64,000 nucleotides of DNA from Pithys albifrons albifrons. Lineage: Eukaryota; Chordata; Aves; Passeriformes; Thamnophilidae. The notes beneath the pieces were generated by a model that did no database searches, was not told the DNA's origin, and was given only the letters and a program-made list of their open reading frames with translations. The position numbers were made by a program, and so were the translations under genes. The stretch spans positions 1,896,479 to 1,960,478 of the forward strand of contig NC_092486.1 in NCBI RefSeq assembly GCF_047495875.1, given 5' to 3'. Positions 10,501 through 22,500 of this stretch are shown piece by piece; the stretch's first letter is position 1; the number at the start of each line of letters is the position of its first letter.

Positions 10501-13500
10501 GTCCCCAATGCCCAGGTCTGGCGTCGGTCACCCCCATTAACGACCTGCACGGGACGGAGGGGCCGGCGCTGGCCAAGGGCGAGCGGCTGATGCGCTGCAA
10601 GGTGGGCAGCATCCACCGGCTGCTGGACCTGTACGGCTGGGCACAGCTGGGGCACGCTGCCGTCACCGTGAGCACCCCAAACTGGGATTGGGGGGCATGA
10701 GGGGGGAGATATGGGGGGATTTGGGGGTGTTTGGAGGGGGATTTGGGGGGATTTAGGGAGTTTGGGGCCCTGCTGGAGCTGTGTGTTTGGGCACAGCTGG
10801 GGCACCCCCAAACTGGCATATTGGGGGCATTGGGGAGTATTTGGGGGAGTCTGGGGAGACTTGGGGGGTTTTGAGGGAGTCTGGGGATCTGCTGGACCTG
10901 TACAGCTGGGCACAGCTGGGGCACGCTGCCGTCACCGTGAGCACCCCAAACTGGGACTGGGGGGGGATTTGGGGGTGTTTGGGGGGTGTTTGGGGGGATT
11001 TAGGGAGTTTGCTGGACCTGTTGGACCTGTATGTTTGGGCACAGCTGGGGCACGCTGCCGTCACCGTGAGCACCCCAAACTGGGATTGGGGGGCATTGGG
11101 GGGGATTTGGGGGAGTCTGGGGGGTGTTTGGGAGGATTTAGGGAGTCTGTGGATCTGCTGGAGCTGTACGTTTGGGCACAGCTGGGGCACGCTGCTGTCA
11201 CTGTGAGCACCCCAAAACTGGCATATGGGGGGCATTGGGGGGGATTTGGGGGAGTGTTTGGGGAGATTTGGGGGGGATTTGGGGGAGATTGGGGGAACTG
11301 AGGGAGTCTGGGGATCTGCTGGAGCTGTGTGTTTGGGCACAGCTGGGGCACGCTGCCGTCACTGTGAGCACCCCCAAACTGGCATATTGGGGGCATTGGG
11401 GGGGATTTGGGGGAGTCTGGGGAGACTTGGGGGGTTTTGAAGGAGTCTGGGGATCTGCTGGACCTGTACAGCTGGGCACAGCTGGGGCACGCTGCCGTCA
11501 CCGTGAGCACCCCAAACTGGGATTGGGGGGCATTGGGGGGGGAGATATGGGGGGATTTGGGGGTATTTGGAGGGGGATTTGGGGGGATTTAGGGAGTTTT
11601 GGTTCTGCTGGACCTGTATGTTTGGGCACAGCTGGGGCATGCTGCCGTCACCGTGAGCACCCCAAACTGGGATTGGGGGGATTGGGGGGGATTTGGGGGT
11701 GTTTGGAGGGGGATTTGGGGGGATTTAGGGAGTTTGGGGCCCTGCTGGAGCTGTGTGTTTGGGCACAGCTGGGGCACGCTGCCGTCACTGTGAGCACCCC
11801 CAAACTGGCATATTGGGGGCATTGGGGAGTATTTGGGGGAGTCTGGGGAGACTTGGGGGGTTTTGGGGGAGTCTGGGGATCTGCTGGACCTGTTCAGCTG
11901 GGCACAGCTGGGGCACACTGCCATCACTGTGAGCACCCCGAAACCAGGATATGAGGGGGATTGGGGGGGATTTGGGGGAGTGTTTGGGGAGATTTGGGGG
12001 GGATTTGGGGGAGATTTGGGGGAACTGAGGGAGTCTGGGGATCTGCTGGAGCTGTACGTTTGGGCACAGCTGGGGCACGCTGCCGTCACTGTGAGCACCC
12101 TTAAACTGGGATTGGGGGGCATTGGGGGGGATTTGGGGGAGTCTGGGGGGGATTTAAGGGGGATTTGGTGGAATTGAGAGAGTTTGGGTCCTGCTGGAGC
12201 TGTGTGTTTGGGCACAGCTGGGGCACGCTGCCGTCACCGTGAGCACCCCAAAACAGGGATATTGGGGGGGATTTGGGGGTGTTTGGATGGATTTTGGGAA
12301 ATTGAGGAAGTTTAGGCCCTGCTGGAGTTGTACAGCTGGGCACAGCTGGGGCAAGCTGCTGTCACCGTCAGCACCCCAAAACAGGGATATGGGGGGGAGT
12401 TTGGAGGGGTGTTTAGGGGGATTTGGGGGATTTGGGGGGTTTTGGGGGAGTCTGGGGATCTGCTGGACCTGTTCAGCTGGGCACAGCTGGGGCACACTGC
12501 CATCACTGTGAGCACCCCGAAACCAGGATATGAGGGGAATTGGGGGGGATTTGGGGGAGTGTTTGGGGAGATTTGGGGGGGATTTGGAGGGGGATTTGGG
12601 GGAATTGAGGGAGTCTGTGGATCTGCTGGAGCTGTATGTTTGGGCACAGCTGGGGCACGCTGCCATCACCGTGAGCACCCCAAACTGGGATTGGGGGGCA
12701 TTGGGGGGGATTTGGGGGAGTCTGGGGGGGGTGGGATTTAAGGGGGATTTGGTGGAATTGAGAGAGTTTGGGTCCTGCTGGAGCTGTGTGTTTGGGCACA
12801 GCTGGGGCACGCTGCCGTCACCGTGAGCACCCCAAAATAGGGATATTGGGGGGGAGCTTGGGGGGGGATTTGGGGGTGTTTGGGAGGATTTTGGGAAATT
12901 GAGGAAGTTTAGGCCCTGCTGGAGTTGTACAGCTGGGCACAGCTGGGGCACGCTGCTGTCACCGTCAGCACCCCAAAACAGGGATATGGGGGGGAGTTTG
13001 GAGGGGTGTTTAGGGGGATTTGGGGGGTTTTGGGGCAGTCTGGGGATCTGCTGGAGCTGTATGTTTGGGCACAGCTGGGGCACACTGCCATCACTGTGAG
13101 CACCCCGAAACCAGGATATGAGGGGGATTGGGGGAGTGTTTGGGGAGATTTGGGGGGGATTTAGGGGGGATTTGGGGGAATTGAGGGAGTCTGGGGATCT
13201 GCTGGAGCTGTATGTTTGGGCACAGTTGGGGCACGCTGATGTTACTGTGAGCACCCCGAAACTGGCATATTGGGGGCACTGGGGGGGATTTGGGGGAATT
13301 GAGGGAGTCTGGGGATCTGCTGGAGCTGTATGTTTGGGCACAGCTGGGGCACACTGCTGTCACTGTGAGCACCCCAAAACCAGGATATGGGGGCATTGGG
13401 GGGGATTTGGGGGGTGGGGGGAACTGGAGAGAGTTTGGGGGGAATTGGGGTTGTTTTAGGGGAATTTGGGGTGGTTTGGGGCTCTGTTGGACCTGTTCAG

Positions 13501-16500
13501 CTGGGCACAGCTGGGGCACAGTGATGTCACTGTGAGCACCCCGAAACTGGGATTTGGGGGAGCTTTGGGGGGCTTTGGGGGGGGCTTGGAGGGATTTAGG
13601 GCAGTTTTGGGGGACTTTGTGGGGATTTTGGGGAATTGAGGGAGTTTGGGGGTCTGTTGGAGCTGTGTGTTTGGGCAGAGCTGGGGCACGCTGTTGTCAC
13701 TGTGAGCACCCCCAAACTGGGATATGGGGGGCACTGGGGGGGATTTTGGAGGGCTTGGAGGGGTGTTTGGAGGGATTTGGGGGTGCAATTTGGGGGGATT
13801 TGGGGTTGTTTGGGGACCTATTGGAGTTGTATGTTTGGGCACAGCTGGGACATGTTCCTGTCACTGTGAGCACCCCAAAACTGGGATATGGGGGCATTGG
13901 GGGGGATTTGGGGGTGTTTGGAGGGGTGTTTGGAGGGATTTGGGGGGATTTGGGGTTGTTTGGGCACAGCTGGGGCATGTTCCTGTCACTGTGAGCACCC
14001 CAAAACTGGGATATGGGGGCATTGGGGGGGATTTGGGGGTGTTTGGAGGGGTGTTTGGAGGGATTTGGGGGGATTTGGGGTTGTTTGGGCACAGCTGGGG
14101 CATGTTCCTGTCACTGTGAGCACCCCAGAAATGAGACAGAGGGATTGGGAGGGATTTAAGGGGATTTGGGGGCTGTTGGGGATTTTGGGGTGGTTTGGGA
14201 TATCGATTTCTTTGAGGAGAGTTGATGATTTGGGGGGGAGGGTTGGAGATTTAGGGTGACTTGGGGATTTTGGGGTGGTTTGGGAGATATTTATTTCTTT
14301 GGGGACAGTTGATGGGTTGGTGGTGATTGGAGATTTGGGGTGAGTTGGGGATTTTGGTGTGGTTGGGGGATTTTGGGGTGGTTGGGGGGATTTCTTGGGC
14401 TTTCTTTGGGCTTTTTGGGGGGTGTTGTTTTTTGGGGGGGGGCAGTTTGGGGCACTTGGGGCTTTGTGGGTTGTTGGGGTGTTTTTAGGGGTGTTATTTT
14501 GGGGGGGATATTGTGATTTTTTAAGCGTTTGGGAGTGATCGGTCAGATAATTTTTTTGTGGGGTGGGGGTGATTTTGGGGGGATTTTTGGTGTGTTTTCC
14601 ATCTCCCTCTGTCCCCCCCGTGGCAGCTGCGGGTCAGCAAAGAGCAGGAGCACTTCTTGGTGGCCCCGCAGGGCTTGGCGTGCAGCGAGGTGACCGCGGC
14701 CAGCCTGGTGAGCCCCCACATCCCCCTCCCCACCCCACCCCACCCCATCCACCCGTTTGGGGCTGCTTGGGGGGCACAGACCAGCCCTGTCTGACCCTCC
14801 CCGTGCCCCCCAAGGTGAAGGTGAACGTGCTGGGGGCCGTGGTGGAGCAGGGCAGCACCGGCTTCGCTCCCGACGCCCGCAGCTTCAGCCTCCACGCCGC
14901 GATATACGCGGCGCGTCCCGACATCCGCTGCATCGTGAGGCTGCACACGCCGGCTGCGGCCGCTGTACGCGCTGCGGGCACTGGGGGGCACTGAGGGGGG
15001 CAAGGGGGTCGGGGGGGTTGGAGGGGTTTGGGGGGGTCTTTGGGGGAAGTTGGGGTTTGGGGGATTTGGCAGCATTGGGGGTTTGGGGGCTACAGGGGGA
15101 GTTGAGGGTGTTGGAGGGGACAAGGGGTCAGGGGGGCTTAGGGGGGTTTGGGGGATTTGGGGGGTCTTTGGGGGAAGTTGGGGTTTGGGGGGATTTGGCA
15201 GCATTGGGGGTTTGGGGGTTACAGGGGGAGTTGAGGGTGTTGGAGGGGTCGGGGGGCTTAGGGGCTTTTGGTGGAGTTGGGGGGGTCTTTGGGGGTCTTT
15301 GGGGGAAGTTGGGGTTTGGGGGGATTTGGCAGCATTGGGGGTTTGGGGGTTACAGGGGGAGTTGAGGGTGTTGGAGGGGTCAGGGGGGCTTAGGGGCTTT
15401 TGGTGGAGTTGGGGGGGTCTTTGGGGGTCTTTGGGGAAGTTGGGATTTGGGGGACTTGTGGGGATTTGGAGAGTATTAGGGGGATTTGGCAGCATTGGGG
15501 GTTTGGTGCTGATGGGGAATTGGAGATGTTGGAGGGGACAAGGGGTCAGGGGGGCTTAGGGGAGTTTGGGGGATTTGGGGGGTCTTTGGGGGAAGTTGGG
15601 CTTGGGGGGGTTATGAGTGTTTGGAGGGTATTGGGGGAATTAGGGGTGTTGGGAGTTTGGTAGGGTTTGGGGGAGTTGGGGGGTCTGGGGGAAGTTCAGG
15701 TTTGGGGGGTTACGAGAGTTTGGAGGTTATTCAGGGTGTTGGGAGTTTGGGGGGCTCAGGGAGTCTTAGGGGGCTTTGGGAGAGTTGGGGGGTCTTTGGT
15801 GGAAGTTGAGGTTTGGGGGGTTATGAGGGTTTGGAGGGTATTAGGGGTGTTGGGAGTTTGGGGGGCTCTGGGGGAGTTGAAGGAAGTTGGGGTTTGGGGG
15901 AGTTTGGAGGTTTGGAGGGTATTAGGGGGATTTGGCAGCATTGGGGGTTTGGGGGTTACAGGGGGAGTTGAGGGTGTTGGAGGGGTCAGGGGGGCTTAGG
16001 AGCTTTTAGAGGAGTTGGGGGGGGTCTTTGGGGGTCTTTGGGGAAGTTGGGATTTGGGGGACTTGTGGGGATTTGGAGAGTATTAGGGGGATTTGGCAGC
16101 ATTGGGGGTTTGGTGGTGACGGGGAGTTGGAGGTGTTGGAGGGGACAAGGGGTCAGGGGGGCTTAGGGGTGTTTGGGGGGTCTTTGGGGGAAGTTGGGGT
16201 TTGGGGGGTTACGAGGGTTTGGAGGTTATTGTGGTGTTGGGTGTTTGGGGGGCTCTGGGGGAGTTGAAGGAAGTTGGGGATTGGGGGGTTATGGGAGTTG
16301 GAGGGTATTATGGGGAGTTAGGGGTGTTGGGGGTTTGGGGGAGTTGGGGGGTCTTTGGGGGAAGCTGGGATTGGGGGGGATATGGAGGTTGGAGGGTATT
16401 GGGGGATTTGACAGGACTGGGGATTTGGGGGCTACGGGGGGAGTTGGGGGTGTTTGGGGGGCTGAGGGGTTTGGGGGAGATGGGGGTCTTTGGAAGTTGG

Positions 16501-19500
16501 AGTTGGGGGTGTTATGGGAGTTTGGAGGGTATTATGGGGAATTAGAGGTCTTGGGAGTTTGGGGGGCTCTGGGGGAGTTGGAGGGTCCTTGGGGGAAGTT
16601 GGGGTTTGGGGGGATCTGGGGGTTGGAGGGTATTAGGGGGATTTGGAAGCACTGGGGGTTGGGGGCTACAGGGGGAGTTGAGGGTGTTGGAGGGGTCAAG
16701 GGGGCTTAGGGGGGTTTGGGGGAGCTGGAGGGTCTTTGGGAAGTTGGAGTTTGGGGGGATATGAGGGTTTGGAGGGTATTATGGGGAGTTAGGGGTGTTG
16801 GGAGTTTGGGGGGAGTTGGGGGGAGTTGGGGGGTCTTTGGGAAAGTTGGAATTGGGGGGGGCTATAGGGGTTGGAGGGTATTGGGGGATTTGGCAGCATT
16901 GGGGGCTTGGGGGCTACAGGGGGAGTTTGGGGTGTTGGAGGGGACAAGGGGGTTGGGGGGGTTGGGGGAGTTGGAGTTTGGGAGGATTTGGGGGTTTGGA
17001 GGTGATTAGGGGGATTTGGCAGCATTGGGGGTTTGGGGGCTACAGGATGAATTGGGGGTGTTTGGTGGAAGTTGAGGTTTGGGGGAGTTATGGGGGGTTT
17101 GAGGGTATTACAGCAAATTAGAGGTGTTGGGAGTTTGGGGTCTTTGGTGGAAGTTGGGATTGGGGGGATTTGAGGGTTTGAAGGGTGTTACAGGGATTTG
17201 GGGTCACTGAGGGTTTTTGGGGAGACAGGAAAAGTTGGGGGTGTTTGGGGGACATGGGGGTTAGGGAAGTTGGGAGAATTTGGGGGAATTCTGGCAGTTT
17301 GGAGGGTGTTCTGGGAACTTGGGGGCATTGGGGGATTTGGGGGCAGTTGGGGTTTGGGGGTTATGGGGTTTGAAGGGTATTACAGGAATTGGAGCTTTGG
17401 GGGGGACAGGGAGAGTTGGGGGTAATTGGGGGGAGTTTCTGGGGGTTTGGGCTCTTTAGGGGCAGTTTGTTTTGGGGGGATTTTGTAGTGGAGGATTTGG
17501 GGGCATTGTGGAAGTTGATTTTGGGGGGATTTCTGGGGGGGTTGGTGATTTTGGGAGGTGTTTCTTGGGGCTCCGTGTGGTTTTTGTGAGAGGACTTTCG
17601 GGGCTTTTTTTTTTTTCATTTTGTGTGGGGTGTTGGTGTGGGTTCGAGGGTGGGTTTTTTGGGGTGTTGGTGTTTTTTGGGGGTCTCCCCTGGCCCCCTC
17701 TGCCCTGTGCCCCCCGTGCCCAGGTGTCAGCCATGCGCTGTGGGCTCCTGCCCATCTCCCGTGCCGCGCTGCTCCTCGGGGACGTCGCCTACTTCGACTT
17801 CCGCGGGGAGGTGGAGGACGAGGCCGACCGGGTGGAGCTCCAGAAGTGCCTCGGGCCCACCTGCAAGGTGAGGGCACACCTGGGTGGGGGCGTGGGGGCC
17901 GCCCCGTGCCCGCCCCGCTGACGTGCCACGGTGCCACAGATCCTGGTGCTGCGGAACCACGGCGTGCTGGCGCTGGGGGACACGGCCGAGGAGGCGTTTT
18001 ACAGCATCTTCCACCTGCAGGCGGCCTGCGAGGTCCAGGTGAGTGGGATGAGCTGTGCCAGGGCTCAGCCTACCCTGCAGTGCCCCATGACCATGCACTG
18101 AGCTGTGCCAGGGCTCAGCCCACCCCACAGTGCCCCATGACCATGCACTGAGCTGTGCCAGGGCTCAGCCCACCCTGCAGTGCCCCATGACCATGCACTG
18201 AGCCGTGGCAGGGCTCAGCCCACCCCACAGTGCCCCATGACCATGCACTGAGCTGTGTCAGGTCTCAGCCCACCCTGCAGTGCCCCATGACCATGCACTG
18301 AGCTGTGCCAGGTCTCTGCAGCCAGTGCCATGTTCAGGGTCCATGCACTGAGCTGTGCCAGTTCCCTGCAGCCAGTGCAATATTCTGGGGCCATGTACTG
18401 AGCTGTGCCAGGTCTCTGCAGCAAGTGCCATGTTCAGGGTCCATGCACTGAGCTGTGCCAGTTCCCTGCAGCCAGTGCAATATTCTGGGGCCACGCACAG
18501 AGCTGTGCCAGGTCTCAGCCCACCCCACAGTGCCCCATGACCATGCACTGAGCTGTGCCAGGTCTCAGCCCACCCTGCAGTGCCCCATGACCATGCACTG
18601 AGCTGTGCCAGGGCTCAGCCCACCCTGCAGTGCCCCATGACCATGCACTGAGCTGTGCCAGGGCTCAGCCTCCCGCGGTGCCCCGTGTGTGCCAGCACAG
18701 GGCCCATGGGCCGCTGTGGGGCTGCCCCCCATGCCCTGCCCTCACCCCACTGCCCCGTGCCCCGGGCAGGTGTCGGCGCTGGCGAGCGCGGGCGGTGCCG
18801 AGAACCTGATCGTGCTGGAGGGGGCAAAGCAGCGCGTGCCCCACGGCCCCAGCGCCGTGCGCCGAGCGGGCACCACCTTCGGGCCCCTGCACAAGAGCCG
18901 CCTGGGCGAGCACGAGTTCGAGGCCCTCATGAGGATGTTGGACAACCTGGTGAGTGCCCAAGCCCACCAAAACACACCAAACCAGCTGAAACACACCCAA
19001 AATACCCAACCAGCCAAAACTCGCCAAACGCCACCAAAACTCTCCAAAGCCACCAAACAGGCAGAAAGTCACCGAAACTCTCAAAACTCACCAAACCTCT
19101 CAAAACTCACCAAACCCCTCAAAACCCCCTCCAAAACCTGCCCAAACCCACCAAAATCTGCTGAAAGCTGCCAAAAGCCACCAAAATCTACCAAAACCCA
19201 CCAAAACCTGCCCAAATCCACCAAAACTTGCCCAAACTCACCAAACTCCACAAAACCCACAGAACCCACAAAACCCACCAAACTCCTCAAACCCACCAAG
19301 CCCATCAAACCCACCAAAGACACTGAAACCCATCAAACCCACCAAACCCTCAAACCCCTCAAAACCCACCAAACCCACCAATTCCCTCAAACCCACCAAT
19401 CCCCTCAAACCCACCCAAACCCTCCAAATCACACCCAGACCCCTCTTTCCTCCCCCTCTACTGACAGCTCTGCTTCCTGCTCCCCCAGGGGTACCGCACG

Positions 19501-22500
19501 GGCTACACGTACCGCTACCCCTTCGTGCAGGAGAAGAGCAAGCCCAAGAGCGACGTGCTCATCCCGGCCACGGTGACGGCCTTTGTGTTCGAGGAGGAGC
19601 CCACCAGCACCCCTGCACTGCGCCAGCACGCCCAGAAACAGCAGAAGGAGAAGACCAGGTGGCTCAACACCCCCAACACCTACACCAGGGTCAACCTGGC
19701 CGAGGAGCCGCAGGGCAGCGCCGGTGGCCAGAGGACAAAGACCACGGTGAGGGACAGATGGGGCAGTGCAGGGAAGGGGGCTGAGATGTCACTGAACCTG
19801 CTAAAATTTGGGGTGTAGAAAGGCCCAGGGATCCACCTTCATCTTCTGATAATGATTAGTTTGGCACCCCAATGTCCCTTTCCAGGGTGGGCGAGCACCA
19901 GTGGCTTTATTGGGGTCTCCTCTCTGTGCAAGAAGAATTTATTGGGGTCTCCTTTCTATTATCAGAGTCTCTCTTCTATGTGAGATGAGTTTATTGGGGT
20001 CTCTCTCTATTATTGAGGTATCCTCTCTATTATCAGGGTCTTTCCTCCATGTAAGATGAGTTTATTGGGGTCTCCCCTCTATTACCAGGGTCTCCCCTCT
20101 AGGCAAAATGTATTTTTTGGGGTCTCCTCTCTATTATCAGGGTCTCTTCTCCATGTGAGATGAGTTTACTGAGGTCTCCCCTCTAATATTGAGGTCGCTT
20201 CTCTATTACCAAGGTCTCTCCTCTGTGTAAGATGAGATAATTTTTGGTCTTCTCTCTATTATCAGGGTCTCTCCTCCATGTAAGATGGGGGTTTTTTGGT
20301 CTCCTCTATTATTGGGGTCTCTCCTCCATGTAAGATGAGTTTGTTGAGGCCTGCCCTCTATTATTGGGCTCTCCCCTTTATTACCAGGGTCTCCCTTCAG
20401 GCAAAATGCATTTATTGGGGTCTCCCCTCTATTATTGGGGTCTCCTCTCTATTACCAGGGTCTCTCCTCTATGTAAGATGAGATTGTTTTTGGTCTCCTC
20501 TCTGTTACTGGGAATCTCCTCCATGCAAGATGAGTTTATTGGGGTCTTCCCTCTATTATTGGGGTCTCCCCTCTATTACCAGGGTCTCCCCTCTAGGCAA
20601 AATGCATTTATTGGGCTCTCCCCTCTATGATTGGGGTCTCCTGTCTATTATCAGGGTCTCTTCTCCATGTAAGATGAGTTTGTTGGGGCCTCCCCTCTAT
20701 TATTGGGGTCTCCTCTCTATTATCAGGGTCTCTCCTCTATGTAAGATGAGATTGTTTTTGGTCTCCTCTCTATTATTTGGAATCTCCTCCATGTAAGATG
20801 AGTTTATTGAGGTCTCCCCTCTATGATTGGGGTCTCCTCTTTATTATTGGGGTCTCTCCTCCATGTAAGATGAGTTTATTGGGGTCTCTCCTCTATTACC
20901 AGGGTCTTCTTCTAGGCAAAATGCATTTATTGGGGTGTCCCCTCTATTATTGGGGTCTCCTCTCTATTATCAGGGTCTCTCCTCTGTGTAAGATGAGATA
21001 ATTTTTGGTCTCCTCTCTATTATTGGGGTCTCTCCTCCATGTAAGATGAGTTTATTGGGGTCTCCCCTCTATTACCAGGGTCTCCCCTCTAGGCAAAATG
21101 CATTTATTGAGGTCTCCTTTCTATTATTGGGGTCTCCTTTCTATTATCAGGGTCTCTCCTCCATGTAAGATGGGGGTTTTTTGGTCTCCTCTGTTATTGG
21201 GGTCTCTCCTCCATGTAAGATGAGTTTGTTGAGGCCTCCCCTCTATTATTGGGGTCTCCCCTTTATTACCAGGGTCTCCCTTCAGGCAAAATGCATTTAT
21301 TGGGCTCTCCCCTCTATGATTGGGGTCTCCTGTCTATTATCAGGGTCTCTTCTCCATGTGAGATGAGTTAATTGGGGTGTCCCCTCTATGATTGGGGTCT
21401 CCTCTCTATTACCAGGGTCTCTCCTCTATGTAAGATGAGATTGTTTTTGGTCTCCTCTCTATTATTGGGAATCTCCTCCATGTAAGATGAGTTCATTGGG
21501 GTCTCCCCTCTAGGCAAAATGTATTTATTGGGGTCTCCTCTCTATTATCAGGGTCTCTTCTCCACGTGAGATGAGTTAATTGGGGTGTCCCCTCTATTAT
21601 TGGGGTCTCCTCTCTATTATCAGGGTCTCTTCTCCATGTGAGATGAGTTTATTGGGGTGTCCTCTCTATTATTGGGGTCTCCTCTCTATTATCAGGGTCT
21701 CTCCTCTACGTAAGATGATTTTTTTTGTCTCCTCTCTATTATTGGGGTCTCTCCTCCATGTAAGATGAGTTTATTGGGGTCTCCCCTCTATTGCCAGGGT
21801 CTCCCCTCTAGGCAAGATACATTTATTGGGGTCTCCTCTCTATTATTGGGGTCTCCCTTTATTAAAAGATCATTTACTGGGGCCTCCTCTGTACACAGGA
21901 TGTGTTTATTGGGGTCTCCCTTCTACATAAGTTGTTTTTATCAATCTCCCCTTTATGGGGGTCTCCATTCTATGCACTTTGAAGGGTCTCCCCTCTATTA
22001 TTGGGGTCTCTCCTCCCTGCCAGATGCATTTATTTGGCTCTCCCCTCCACCTAAGACATGTTTATCAGGGTCTCTCCTCCACACAAGATGCTTTTATCGG
22101 GGTCTTCCTCTATTATTGGGGTCCCTTGTCTACATATGAAGCATTTAGTCAGATCTTTGTTCTACACAAGGGCTGTTTATTGGGGTCTCCCCTCTATTAT
22201 TGGGGTCTCCCCTCCATGTGATGAGTTCATTGGGGTCTTCCCTCTATTACTGGGGTCTCCCCCTTTCCCAACACCCCTTTCCCGGGGTTCCCTCCCTGTC
22301 CCTGCAGTGGCTGAGAGCAGATGAGGTGGAGAAGGGCAGCAGTGGGACCCCCATTCGCATCGAGAACCCCAACCAGTTCGTGCCCCTCTACACGGACCCG
22401 CAGGAGGTGCTGGAGATGCGCAACAAGGTGTGGCCTCTGAGAGCCCGGGGTGGGCTGGGGGGCCCTGGGGTGCGGGGAGGGGGGTCTGTCCTGTTCCTGA

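Noticed and set aside
11172..14119. Many open frames of 100-260 codons with repeated [14 protein letters not shown]
   Set aside because: They are translations of the exon 4-end minisatellite reading on into intron sequence, not genes.
18050..18690. Regular 50-bp repeats as a possible CRISPR array
   Set aside because: The whole unit is repeated with no unique spacers, and this is a vertebrate intron.
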